Assembly (NCBI GenBank): GCA_009768935.1
Contig: WESA01000014.1
Span: 1 to 50,700, forward strand
Direction of reading: 5' to 3'
From: Rectinema subterraneum
Lineage (GTDB): Bacteria; Spirochaetota; Spirochaetia; Treponematales; Rectinemataceae
DNA length: 50,700 nt
Positions 41,488-50,289 of this stretch are shown piece after piece; within the stretch, counting starts at the first letter, position 1, and every line of letters begins with the position of its first letter. Below the pieces are notes generated by a model. It did not search any database, was not told the origin of the DNA, and worked only from the letters and a program-made list of their open reading frames with translations. The position numbers were made by a program, and so were the translations under genes.

Positions 41488-42582
41488 ATGACAACACGAA
41501 AAGAAAAGATTGTGCTTCCGCTCATCGCGGTGCTCCTGGGATTTGTGCTGGGTTCGCTGATTGTTGCATTCACCGGGCGCTCTCCGCTTGCGATGTATGC
41601 AGCCATTGTGAAGGGCTTTTCGGGCATCGACATTTTAAATGGCCAGCCCCTCAATAGCCGCTATATCGGTGAATTCATCATTCAGGCCATGCCCATTATC
41701 CTTACCGGGCTTTCTTTTGCGTTTGCGTCGCGGACGGGGCTGTTCAGTATCGGTGCGGAAGGCCAGCTCATGATCGGTTCGCTTTCAGCGACGACAGTAG
41801 CACTTCTCGTGCGGGCACCGACAGTGATTCACCTCCCGCTTGTGCTTCTTGCTGCGATTCTGGGCGGTGCGCTCTGGGGCGCCATCCCCGGATTCTTAAA
41901 AGCCCGCTACAATGTGCACGAAGTCGTTGTGACCATCATGATGAACTATATCGCGCTGCATTTCAACAATTTTGTCATTTTGCACATTTTCGGCAGCGTA
42001 GACAGGGTCAAGACAGCGCCATTTCCGACGACAGCGCTCCTCAAATCCCCCTTCCTCGAGAGCATTACACGCAATTCGCGCCTCAACTGGGGCTTTATTC
42101 CGGTCATTCTCGCCTTACTGATATTTGCTTTTATTATCAATAAAACGACCTTCGGCTATTCATTGCGCGCAGTCGGCTACAACAAAGAGGCCGCCCGCTA
42201 CGCCGGCATGAAAGTGAATCGTAACATAATCGCATCGATGGCAATCGCGGGCGCATTTGCTGGTCTGGCCGGCGCGGTGATCACGGTCGGCACGTTCAAT
42301 TTCGGGCGTGTCATTCAGTCTGCCGAGGGCTATGGCTTCGACGGTATTGCGGTTGCGCTCGTCGGTGGCAATGAAGCCTTTGGGATTCTGCTTGCGGGCA
42401 TGCTGTTTGGCGGGCTCAAGGCCGCCCAGCCGCTGATGCAGTCGCAGGGCATTCCGCGTGAAATCGCTGGAATTATCCAGGCTTCCATTGTGCTCTTTGT
42501 AGCCATGAAATTCGGAATCAAGATGGTTCTCGACAAATTCGAACGCAAGCAAGCTCCCACAACGGAAGGGGATCGCGTATGA
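41488..42582 (+). CDS. Nucleoside ABC transporter permease 1
   Basis: 364 residues with about nine membrane helices. Family features are RTGLFSIGAEGQLMIGSL, the coupling loop GYNKEAARYAGMKVNRN and SAEGYGFDGIAVALVGGNEAFG (NupB/YufP type). GGAGG precedes the ATG. It overlaps the second permease gene by ATGA. Confidence 0.88.
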   Translation: MTTRKEKIVLPLIAVLLGFVLGSLIVAFTGRSPLAMYAAIVKGFSGIDILNGQPLNSRYIGEFIIQAMPIILTGLSFAFASRTGLFSIGAEGQLMIGSLSATTVALLVRAPTVIHLPLVLLAAILGGALWGAIPGFLKARYNVHEVVVTIMMNYIALHFNNFVILHIFGSVDRVKTAPFPTTALLKSPFLESITRNSRLNWGFIPVILALLIFAFIINKTTFGYSLRAVGYNKEAARYAGMKVNRNIIASMAIAGAFAGLAGAVITVGTFNFGRVIQSAEGYGFDGIAVALVGGNEAFGILLAGMLFGGLKAAQPLMQSQGIPREIAGIIQASIVLFVAMKFGIKMVLDKFERKQAPTTEGDRV

Positions 42583-43532
42583 CTTTCGAACTATTGCTTC
42601 AGATGTTTCCGATTGCACTCATGTTCTCGGCTCCCATCATTCTGACTGCGCTGGGCGGGCTGTTCAGCGAGCGCTCAGGCATTGTCAATATCGCGCTCGA
42701 AGGCATTATGATGGTTGGCGCATTTACCGGCGCGACTGTTACGGTGCTGCTCGAAAACTCAACGCCAGCAGCGGCATGGTACGGCTTACTCGCGGGTCTC
42801 CTGGCAGGCGTTGTCTTCAGCATTCTGCATGCGGTGGCGAGTATCAACCTCAAGGCTGACCAGGTCATTTCAGGTACCGCGCTCAATATCCTTGCTGGCG
42901 GCCTCACGGTATATCTCTGCCAAATTATCTTCCATCAGCAGAGAACACGCGCATTCTCCAATGGCATCCAGAAATTCAGCGTGCCGGGCTTAAGCGATAT
43001 TCCTGTGCTTGGACGGATGTTCTTCAAAGAAATCTATCCGACATTCTACATCGCGATTGCAATGGTGTTCATCACCTGGTTTGTGGTGTACAAGACGCCG
43101 CTGGGGCTGCGCATGAGAGCCTGCGGCGAACATCCCCAGGCCGCCGCCAGCATGGGCATCAACGTCGCAAAGATGCGCTATTTCGGTGTGCTTGTATCAG
43201 GCGCATTAGGTGGGCTCGGGGGTGCCGTCATGGTGCTTACCGCGGACATCCAGTACACGCTTGTTTCAATTCACGGCACGGGCTTCATTTCGCTGGCTTC
43301 GCTTGTATTCGGCAAGTGGAATCCGTTCGGGGTGCTTGGCGCGGGGCTATTCTTCGGTTTTTCGACGGCGCTGTCTTTCTATGCAAAGGATATCAAGTTC
43401 CTGGCTGGCCTGCCTGGAGAATTCTTCTATATTTTGCCGTATTTGCTCACTATCATCGCCCTGCTGTTTTTTGCGGGCAAATCGGTGGGACCGAAGGCCG
43501 CTGGTGAAATCTACGATTCCGGAAAGCGCTGA
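42579..43532 (+). CDS. Nucleoside ABC transporter permease 2
   Basis: 317 residues, about eight membrane helices. Features: GLFSERSGIVNIALEGIMM, the coupling loop CGEHPQAAASMGINVAKMR and GTGFISLASLVFGKWNPFG (NupC/YufQ type). Forms the channel with permease 1. Last gene of the operon. Confidence 0.88.
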   Translation: MTFELLLQMFPIALMFSAPIILTALGGLFSERSGIVNIALEGIMMVGAFTGATVTVLLENSTPAAAWYGLLAGLLAGVVFSILHAVASINLKADQVISGTALNILAGGLTVYLCQIIFHQQRTRAFSNGIQKFSVPGLSDIPVLGRMFFKEIYPTFYIAIAMVFITWFVVYKTPLGLRMRACGEHPQAAASMGINVAKMRYFGVLVSGALGGLGGAVMVLTADIQYTLVSIHGTGFISLASLVFGKWNPFGVLGAGLFFGFSTALSFYAKDIKFLAGLPGEFFYILPYLLTIIALLFFAGKSVGPKAAGEIYDSGKR

Positions 43533-43542
43533 TGGATTGCTG

Positions 43543-43585
43543 CCAGGGCGCAGAGACTCAAGCCACTGTGATCTCTTCACCCTGG
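43543..43585 (+). other. Hairpin after the nucleoside permease gene
   Basis: CCAGGG (43543-43548) pairs with CCCTGG (43580-43585), with AGAGA/TCTT inside. No T-run, so a factor-independent terminator is not supported; it may act in mRNA stability or Rho-dependent termination. It overlaps the -35 of the next gene. Confidence 0.35.
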
Positions 43586-43604
43586 TGGTGCTAGGATCTA
43601 TATA
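43576..43604 (+). promoter_or_regulatory. Promoter-like element with the amylosucrase ATG at about +1
   Basis: TTCACC (43576-43581), 17-bp spacer, TATATA (43599-43604). The ATG at 43611 is 7 bases after the -10. No ribosome site at normal spacing is seen. Confidence 0.4.
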
Positions 43605-43610
43605 TTCTAT

Positions 43611-45548
43611 ATGCAGCAAGGATTTGATACATTCAAAAAGGAATTTTCCGCACGACTCTCCGCCCGGGGCTTGCCCCGCTATTCGGGTTGGCCTGAATTC
43701 AGCGCGCGCCTCGAGGACGAGCTTGAGCGGCTTACCGGCCTTTTGTTCGAGCTGTACGGCGACAGGCCCGATTTTGCGTACTGGGTCGAAAATATTGTCC
43801 TTGGAGCGTTTGAAGCGTACAGAAAGCGGCCGACCTGGCTCAAAGCGCGCGACCGGGAGTACCCGCCTGAAAGCGGTTGGTACCTGCGCGAGGATGTAAT
43901 CGGTGCGGTGTGCTATGTGGATCGGTGGGCAGGGACATTCCGCGGGATTGAGGAGCGCCTTCCATATCTGAAAGAGCTGGGCATCAAATATCTGCATCTC
44001 ATGCCCTTTTTCAAATCTCCGGAGCGCGAGAACGATGGGGGATATGCTGTTTCGAGCTACCGGGAAACGAACCCTGCGCTTGGCACCATCGACGAGCTCT
44101 CCGCGCTCGCGAGGAAACTTGCCAGGCACAGCATCGCGCTTATTGCAGATTTTGTGTTCAACCACACCTCGGACGAGCACGAATGGGCCCTGGCTGCAAA
44201 GGCAGGCGACGAGTTTTACCGCGATTTCTACCTGACATTCCCGAATTGGAAAGAGCCTGAAGAATACAGCAAGACACTGCGCGAAATTTTCCCCGAAGCC
44301 CGGCGCGGTTCCTTCACCTGGAATGAAGAAATGCAGCGCTGGGTGTGGACGACATTTCATTCGTACCAGTGGGACCTAAACTACCGCAATCCGGCAGTGT
44401 TCGAGGCCATGGCAGGAGAAATGCTCGCATTAGCCAATCAGGGTGTTGCTGGACTTCGCCTCGATGCGGTTGCTTTTATCTGGAAAGAGAAAGGCACACC
44501 GTGCGAGAATTTGCCCCAGGCTCATACGATAATCCGCGCGTTTCAATGCGTGGCTCGCCTTGCCTGTCCTTCGCTTGTGTTCAAATCCGAAGCGATTGTA
44601 CACCCCGATCAGATTGTCCAGTACATCGACCTGCGCGAATGCCAGCTATCGTACAACCCCCTACTCATGGCCGAGCTCTGGGAAGCGGCGGCGACAAAAG
44701 AAGTTCGGCTTCTTGCATACTCGATCAAAAAGAGGCACAACCTTCCAGAAGGGTGCGCCTGGGTCAACTATATCCGTTGCCACGACGATATCGGCTGGAC
44801 ATTCGCGGATGAAGATGCGGCAGCGCTCGGCATCAAGGGCTTCGATCACCGCCAGTTCTTGAACCGCTTCTATCTCGGCGAATTTCCGGGCAGCTTTGCA
44901 AGGGGTTTGAGCTTTCAGTATAACCCTGTGACGCATGACATGAGGATCTGCGGCACCGCAGCCTCGCTTGCGGGTATCGAACGGGACATGCGCCGCGACC
45001 CTGGCAAGAACAGAGAGACGGCCCTGCGGCGATTTTTGCTACTGTACGGAATAGCTTTCTCGGCGGGCGGCATTCCGCTCATCTATCTGGGCGATGAACT
45101 TGGCATGGAAAACGATCCGGACTGGGACAAGGATCCTGCCCATACCAAGGATTCGCGCTGGGTGCACAGGCCGGTCTGGCAGGAAGTGCTTTTCCGGGAA
45201 CGGCATAATCCTGCGACCGTGACCGGTCAGGTATTTGCAAGCATAAAGAAGATGATCGAGCAGCGCTCGAAGCATTCAGTGTTTGCGGTGCAAGGCATAG
45301 AGGTGCTCGAAAGCGGCCATCCTTCGGTCCTGCTATTCCGCAAAAAATCGAAAAGCGAAACGCTTGTAGTAGTCGGCAATTTTAGCGAATGCGAAGCGAC
45401 GGTGCCGCGCGAAGTGTGCGCGCGGGCATTTGAAGGGCGGCTAGCTGTCGATTTGCTGGCGAGCGGAGCTGCCGCAGGCGAAGGCGCAAGCGTTGGCCCT
45501 CTGACTCTGAAGTCCTGCGAGCTGAAATGGCTGCTCATAGAGGGCTGA
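43611..45548 (+). CDS. Amylosucrase (GH13)
   Basis: 645 residues, the length of characterised amylosucrases. It would use sucrose to build alpha-1,4-glucan, releasing fructose. The N-terminal helical domain (1-90) is followed by the barrel: ADFVFNHTSDEH, nucleophile Asp285 (GLRLDAVAF), acid/base Glu327 (VFKSEAIV) and Asp392 (CHDDIGW). These positions nearly equal those of the Neisseria enzyme (286, 328, 393). Related sucrose hydrolases share the motifs, so hydrolysis is the main alternative. No signal peptide. The start lacks a ribosome site. Confidence 0.88.
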   Translation: MQQGFDTFKKEFSARLSARGLPRYSGWPEFSARLEDELERLTGLLFELYGDRPDFAYWVENIVLGAFEAYRKRPTWLKARDREYPPESGWYLREDVIGAVCYVDRWAGTFRGIEERLPYLKELGIKYLHLMPFFKSPERENDGGYAVSSYRETNPALGTIDELSALARKLARHSIALIADFVFNHTSDEHEWALAAKAGDEFYRDFYLTFPNWKEPEEYSKTLREIFPEARRGSFTWNEEMQRWVWTTFHSYQWDLNYRNPAVFEAMAGEMLALANQGVAGLRLDAVAFIWKEKGTPCENLPQAHTIIRAFQCVARLACPSLVFKSEAIVHPDQIVQYIDLRECQLSYNPLLMAELWEAAATKEVRLLAYSIKKRHNLPEGCAWVNYIRCHDDIGWTFADEDAAALGIKGFDHRQFLNRFYLGEFPGSFARGLSFQYNPVTHDMRICGTAASLAGIERDMRRDPGKNRETALRRFLLLYGIAFSAGGIPLIYLGDELGMENDPDWDKDPAHTKDSRWVHRPVWQEVLFRERHNPATVTGQVFASIKKMIEQRSKHSVFAVQGIEVLESGHPSVLLFRKKSKSETLVVVGNFSECEATVPREVCARAFEGRLAVDLLASGAAAGEGASVGPLTLKSCELKWLLIEG

Positions 45549-45572
45549 TTCTCTTCTTTTTATTATTTTTGC

Positions 45573-45601
45573 TTGATTTTGCCTCCACCTCCGGCTACCA
45601 T
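45573..45601 (+). promoter_or_regulatory. Promoter-like element for the GGDEF gene
   Basis: TTGATT (45573-45578), 17-bp spacer, TACCAT (45596-45601), the same -10 as the BMP gene promoter. A start near 45608 would leave 16 bases of leader with GGAGG. Confidence 0.4.
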
Positions 45602-45616
45602 TGGCGCATCCGGAGG
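45588..45616 (+). promoter_or_regulatory. Hairpin covering the GGDEF gene ribosome site
   Basis: CCTCCGG (45588-45594) is complementary to CCGGAGG (45610-45616), which contains the Shine-Dalgarno sequence. It could hide the site in transcripts arriving from the amylosucrase gene. Confidence 0.35.
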
Positions 45617-45623
45617 GAACTCG

Positions 45624-46976
45624 ATGATCAGATTTTCCAGGCGTATTTTCACCGACCTCGCGATTTACATGATGGGTTTCGGCTTTGTCATTGGAGTAGT
45701 ATTTCCATTTTTCATGACGCTGCTCGGCGTGCCGGCTTCGTATACAATGCAGCTCTGGTTTTTTATCGTCTGCATTATCGCTGGCTTGATCGTCGGAGCA
45801 ATGAACATTCTCCTTGCCAGGTCAGTCGTCGGCTCGCGGCTCCACCTTATTGCCAATAAAATGAAGCAAATCGGCGGCTACATTTCGAGCAAAACGCACG
45901 AAGAGATCGTCACTACATGCAGCCCTCAGGAATGTATGGTAGAGAAGGATTCCGACGATGAGCTTGGCGAGTGCGCTGAATCTTACAATCAACTCATTAA
46001 TGCTCTATATGCGTCATTTCAACAGGAAACAATGGTCAAATCTTTCTCACAGCTTTTATCTTCGCGCCTGGAACTGGACGATCTTGCCGCAAGTGTGCTT
46101 CCTTCGATGCTTGAGCACACTGGCGCCGAAGCGGGAGCGCTTCTGGTTGAAGAGAATGATGAGTTGCGGCCAGCAGCATCGTTCCGGATCAATGGAGTCG
46201 AAACGCTGAAGGACAGGGAATTCATCAAGCGAGTGGCTCAGGAAAAAAAGCGAATTACTATTGAGCTGCCGGAAAATATCGCGGTAGAAGGAGCATTGCT
46301 GACATTCAGGCCTGCTTCAATAATCCTCGAGCCGATTGTGTATCATGATGTGGTGCTGGCAATTATGCTGCTCGCATTCATCCGCGAGCCAGGCGAAGAA
46401 GCACAGCGCACGATTGATCTTATTTCGCCAAACCTTTCGGTGGCAATCCGCAACTCGCTCTCCTATGACCAGCTGCAGCGGCTTGCCGCGAATGATTCGC
46501 TCACCGGGCTTTTCAACAGGCGTTTCGGCATGGCCCGCCTTCAAGAGGAATTTGGCAGGGCTGTCCGTAACAGCGCGCCGATTGGCGTCTGCATATTTGA
46601 CCTCGATCATTTCAAGCTCGTGAACGATACCTATGGCCATCAAGTTGGCGACAAGGTTCTTGTATTTCTCTCCAAGATAATACGAAGCGCACTTCGGGAA
46701 GGAGATATCGCAATGCGGTATGGAGGAGAGGAATTCATGACCATCCTTCCCGGAGCGTCGATGACCGATGCCTACCAGATTGCAGAACGTATTCGCCGCA
46801 TGGTCGAGGAATCGGAATTCCAGTATGGTCCCCAGCGGATTAGGCTGACAATTTCAGGAGGGGCTACCTCCTGGCCTGATTTTGATGCTTCATCTGCAGA
46901 TGCCCTCGTCAAACGTGCAGACGAGTCGCTCTATGCTGCAAAAGAGGCTGGAAGGAACAGAGTTACTGTTCTATAA
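45624..46976 (+). CDS. Membrane diguanylate cyclase with GAF-like sensor
   Basis: 450 residues. Two membrane helices (about 12-34 and 42-65), then a linker, a GAF-like region (about 140-280, QLLSSRLELDDLAASVL, AGALLVEEND) and a GGDEF domain. The active-site loop is GGEEF (367-371), preceded at the correct spacing by an inhibitory-site RxxD (Arg358-Asp361), so it should make c-di-GMP with product feedback. FDLDHFKLVNDTYGHQVGD is complete. The start at 45624 has GGAGGG. Co-directional with the following cNMP-binding gene. Confidence 0.88.
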   Translation: MIRFSRRIFTDLAIYMMGFGFVIGVVFPFFMTLLGVPASYTMQLWFFIVCIIAGLIVGAMNILLARSVVGSRLHLIANKMKQIGGYISSKTHEEIVTTCSPQECMVEKDSDDELGECAESYNQLINALYASFQQETMVKSFSQLLSSRLELDDLAASVLPSMLEHTGAEAGALLVEENDELRPAASFRINGVETLKDREFIKRVAQEKKRITIELPENIAVEGALLTFRPASIILEPIVYHDVVLAIMLLAFIREPGEEAQRTIDLISPNLSVAIRNSLSYDQLQRLAANDSLTGLFNRRFGMARLQEEFGRAVRNSAPIGVCIFDLDHFKLVNDTYGHQVGDKVLVFLSKIIRSALREGDIAMRYGGEEFMTILPGASMTDAYQIAERIRRMVEESEFQYGPQRIRLTISGGATSWPDFDASSADALVKRADESLYAAKEAGRNRVTVL

Positions 46977-47011
46977 TAAAAGCGCTTGTATCAGTTTGGG
47001 GATAGCAGAGA

Positions 47012-47461
47012 ATGATCGATGTGAATGCACTTCAGAAATATTCGCTGTTCGGGGGCGTTTCGCCTGAGCAAATCGAGAAAATCAAGCCTCTTCTCGGGAC
47101 TGCCCATTTCGAGGCAGGGGAATGCCCCCAGATCGAAGGTCAACCCAGCGATAAAATTTATTTCATCTTGAGCGGAGAAGTGGAAATCGTCAAACAGGGC
47201 CTCGTCATCGCGCGCCTCAAGGAGGGCGAAACCTTCGGCGAGATGGAGCTGCTCGACATAATGCCGAGCATTGCCACGGTGCGCGCAGCAACGCCGCTCG
47301 AAGTCGTCACTATTTCCAACCGCGCGCTCTACGAAATCTCGAAGCTCGATCTCAAAACCTTTTCCATGATGATCATGAACCTGGCTCGCGATCTTTCGCG
47401 CCGCCTACGCCGCATGGACGAGCTAGCGTGTCTGGATTCGAACGATATCCTAAAAAAATAA
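47012..47461 (+). CDS. Stand-alone cyclic-nucleotide-binding domain protein
   Basis: 149 residues. A Crp-type beta-roll: LFGGVSPEQIEKIKPLL, IYFILSGEVEIVKQG, GETFGEMELLDIMPSIATVRA. The phosphate-binding cassette has Ser where cAMP binders usually have Arg (PSIATV for PRxAxV), so cAMP may not be the ligand. There is no HTH; a C-terminal helix (NLARDLSRRLRRMDEL) may dimerise. It lies 35 bp after the diguanylate cyclase gene, suggesting a signalling link. Confidence 0.8.
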   Translation: MIDVNALQKYSLFGGVSPEQIEKIKPLLGTAHFEAGECPQIEGQPSDKIYFILSGEVEIVKQGLVIARLKEGETFGEMELLDIMPSIATVRAATPLEVVTISNRALYEISKLDLKTFSMMIMNLARDLSRRLRRMDELACLDSNDILKK

Positions 47462-47484
47462 AAAATCTATCATTGGTTTAAATA

Positions 47485-47513
47485 TTGCGTTGTCATCACC
47501 CGAATACTATACT
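47485..47513 (+). promoter_or_regulatory. Sigma-70-like promoter for the sugar ABC operon
   Basis: TTGCGT (47485-47490), 17-bp spacer, TATACT (47508-47513). The leader is about 54 bases, ending in AAGGAGG before the ATG at 47574. Confidence 0.55.
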
Positions 47514-47573
47514 GCAAATGTAAGAGAAAGAATTATCATAGGTATTCTTTTCTCATTTCATAAGGAGGCATGT

Positions 47574-48824
47574 ATGTTGAAAAGGAACAATGTCCTTGTG
47601 GTCTTGCTGTTTGCCATTCTGGCATTCGCCGTCAGTGCGCAGACAGTGACAATTACGTACTGGCAATACTACTATGAATCCAAAGTCAAACTGATGGATG
47701 AACTCATCCAAAAATTCCAGGCAGCAAATCCCGGAATCAAGGTCGAACAGGTCACATTCCCGTATGAAAGCTACAACCAAAAGGTTGCCGCTTCCATCCC
47801 AGCAGGAGAAGGCCCTGATATCATCAATCTCTTCTATGGCTGGCTGCCTACGTATGTAAAAGCTGGCTATCTTGCAGAGCTGCCCGCCTCAGATTTCAAC
47901 AAAGCCTATTTTGACAAGAACTTCTATCCTTTTGTTGCTGAATCGGTCCAGTTTGGCGGGAAATACTATTCGGTGCCCACTGCAGTCCGGACGCTTTCGC
48001 TATTCTGGAACAAAAAACTGTTTAAAGACGCTGGTCTTGATCCCAATACACCGCCCAAAACCTTGGAAGAGCTCGAAGCATACTCCAAAAAGCTCTCCAA
48101 ATACGATGCGCAGGGCAATCTGATTCAGGCAGGGTTGGCTATGCAGCCGACTGGTCAGGGCCACAACTGGATTCGCGAAATACTTTTCAGGCAATTTGGC
48201 AATACACCGTATAGTTCAGATTACCGGAAAGTGACCTATGCAGATGCCAATGGCGTTGCTGCTTTTAAATGGTACACAGATAGAATTACAAAAGACAAAG
48301 TCGGCTATCCCAATTTTGCGACCGATGATGTCACCGCTTTCAAATCAGGCAAAGCAGCCATGAATATCGATGGCTCATTCAGAATTGCGACGCTAAAGGC
48401 AGTAAAAGACCTTGAGTGGGGTGTCGCTGAACTTCCGGCTTATAAAGGAATCAAATCGAATTACGCGTCGTTCTGGACTCATGGAATAGTCGCCGGAACA
48501 AGCGGCAAAAAGCTTGATGCTGCAATAAAATTCCTGAAATATATTACTTCTCCCGAAGTCCAGGAGCTTTGGCTTGAGAAAGTGGGCGAGCTTCCAGCGA
48601 ATCCCGGTCTCTCCGAAAAGTACAAGAATGATCCAGTGATTTCTCCATTCCTGAAGGGCTTGGCGTATGCGCATGCAACGGCCTTTGTCGATGAAGCTGG
48701 CCAGAGAACGGTTCTCGTTGATGCAGTAGATGAAGTAGTGCTGAAAAAAGTGGATCCAGCGGTAGCGCTCAAGAATGCCGCAGCCAAAGAACAGGCGCTC
48801 ATCGATGATTTCTGGAAGCAGTAA
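47574..48824 (+). CDS. Sugar ABC transporter substrate-binding protein
   Basis: 416 residues. Signal peptide to FAVSAQ, then a family-1 solute-binding fold: ITYWQYYYESKVKLMDELIQ-type opening, FQAANPGIKVEQVTFPYESY, GEGPDIINLFYGW, SVPTAVRTLSLFWNKKLFKDAG, and AAMNIDGSF. Such proteins bind mono- or oligosaccharides; the ligand is not readable, but amylosucrase nearby suggests an alpha-glucoside such as sucrose. AAGGAGG precedes the ATG at 47574. Three-gene operon with two permeases, no ATPase (usually shared from elsewhere). Confidence 0.88.
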   Translation: MLKRNNVLVVLLFAILAFAVSAQTVTITYWQYYYESKVKLMDELIQKFQAANPGIKVEQVTFPYESYNQKVAASIPAGEGPDIINLFYGWLPTYVKAGYLAELPASDFNKAYFDKNFYPFVAESVQFGGKYYSVPTAVRTLSLFWNKKLFKDAGLDPNTPPKTLEELEAYSKKLSKYDAQGNLIQAGLAMQPTGQGHNWIREILFRQFGNTPYSSDYRKVTYADANGVAAFKWYTDRITKDKVGYPNFATDDVTAFKSGKAAMNIDGSFRIATLKAVKDLEWGVAELPAYKGIKSNYASFWTHGIVAGTSGKKLDAAIKFLKYITSPEVQELWLEKVGELPANPGLSEKYKNDPVISPFLKGLAYAHATAFVDEAGQRTVLVDAVDEVVLKKVDPAVALKNAAAKEQALIDDFWKQ

Positions 48825-48874
48825 TCAGGAAAGCAAATAAAATAAGCTTTCGAGAGAAGGGGAGGCACATCGAG

Positions 48875-49762
48875 ATGACACTAGCGACAAAAAGAGCTCT
48901 GACTGCTTATCTCTTTCTTGCGCTTCCCCTTGTATTTTTTCTATGTGTTCGCCTGGGCCCTATGGTGTATATGCTTGTCATGAGCTTTACCAATTGGGGC
49001 CTTTTGAGAAAGACTGTAAAATTCATCGGTTTCGAGAATTACATAATACTGTTCAACGATCCGGTATTTTTGCAGGCATTGGGCAATACGTTTCGTTATG
49101 CCGTTTTCGGGGCACCTATTGTTATAATTTTGAGTTTGCTTATTGCGCTTCTTTTGGATTCGATTCCCAAAGGAAAAGGATTATTCAGACTCATTTATGT
49201 CCTGCCATATATTACTCCAGTTGTGGCAGTCAGCTGGGTTTGGCGCTGGATGTATCAGCCGCCTCCGCTTGGTATTATCAATGGAATTCTAGGAATTCTC
49301 GGTCTTCCGGCAGGAGAATTTCTCAATAGCCCGACGCAGGCTTTGCCATCTATTCTGGCAGTAAATGTCTGGGTAGAGATGGGGTATTGCACGACTATTT
49401 TTCTCGCAGGGCTTCAGACCATTCCCAAGGAAATGTCCGAGGCGGCCAGAATCGACGGAGCCAATGACCAACAGGTTCTGAGAAGAATTACGCTTCCTTT
49501 GCTGATGCCGATCACTTTTTTCCTCATGGTGATGGAAGGTATTCAGTTCCTCCGGATTTTTACCCAAGTGTATAACATGTCGATGCAGGCAATGGGTGGA
49601 CCGCTCAATTCCACAAAGTCAGCTGCTCTGTACATATATCAGAAAGCTTTTACCAATTTTGAAATGGCAAGAGCGGCGAGTGCAAGTGTTGTTCTTTTTC
49701 TGATCATCATGGTTGTGACAGTTCTGCAAGTGAGGTTTTTCGACAAGAGGGTGAATTACTGA
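48875..49762 (+). CDS. Sugar ABC transporter permease (MalF-like)
   Basis: 295 residues, six membrane helices. Opens with AYLFLALPLVFFLCVRLGPM and FTNWGLL, typical of the family. The EAA loop is EMSEAARIDGANDQQVLRRITLPLL. GGGGAGG precedes the ATG. Stop and next start share a base. Confidence 0.9.
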   Translation: MTLATKRALTAYLFLALPLVFFLCVRLGPMVYMLVMSFTNWGLLRKTVKFIGFENYIILFNDPVFLQALGNTFRYAVFGAPIVIILSLLIALLLDSIPKGKGLFRLIYVLPYITPVVAVSWVWRWMYQPPPLGIINGILGILGLPAGEFLNSPTQALPSILAVNVWVEMGYCTTIFLAGLQTIPKEMSEAARIDGANDQQVLRRITLPLLMPITFFLMVMEGIQFLRIFTQVYNMSMQAMGGPLNSTKSAALYIYQKAFTNFEMARAASASVVLFLIIMVVTVLQVRFFDKRVNY

Positions 49763-50289
49763 TGAAGCATAGAAATCAGATGCAGAGGTGGGGCAAGGTT
49801 CTGCCTGCCTACTTTATTCTTCTTTTTTTGTCGATAATCATGTTGTTTCCTTTTGTCTGGATGCTATCTTCAAGCCTAAAAGATGTAACCCAGATTTATC
49901 GATTAAAGCTGTTTCCGGAGCGTCCGACACTCGAAAATTATCGCTATATCTTGTTCTCTGCAAGCACCAAATTTCCTCAGTGGTTTCTGAATTCAGTCAT
50001 TGTTGCGATTTGCACAACTGCGTCAGTGCTTTTTTTTGATTCACTTGTAGGCTATACACTTGCCAAGTTCCGTTTTCCAGGCAAGAAAATTGTTTTCTTT
50101 TTGATTATAAGCACACTCATGATTCCTACCGAAATGCTTGTCATCCCCTGGTATGCGATGGCAAGAGCGCTGAAATGGGTCAATACCTATTGGGGGATCA
50201 TGTTCCCTGGCATGATAAGCGCATTTGGCGTATTTCTTATGCGTCAATTCATGTCGACAATTCCGGATGATCTCATCGATGCTGCGTAA
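49762..50289 (+). pseudogene. Sugar ABC permease (MalG-like), truncated by an IS66-type element
   Basis: 175 residues remain of a normal length of about 275. Four membrane segments are visible. The frame stops inside the EAA loop, after STIPDDLIDAA, where family members continue with R-I-D-G. The stop codon TAA is supplied by the inserted element (GTAAGCG from 50286). The coupling loop to the ATPase and the last helices are lost, so the transporter is very probably inactive unless another copy exists. Confidence 0.87.

Noticed and set aside
43543..43585. Terminator after the nucleoside permease gene
   Set aside because: The hairpin has no following T-run and overlaps a promoter-like element, so termination is not supported.
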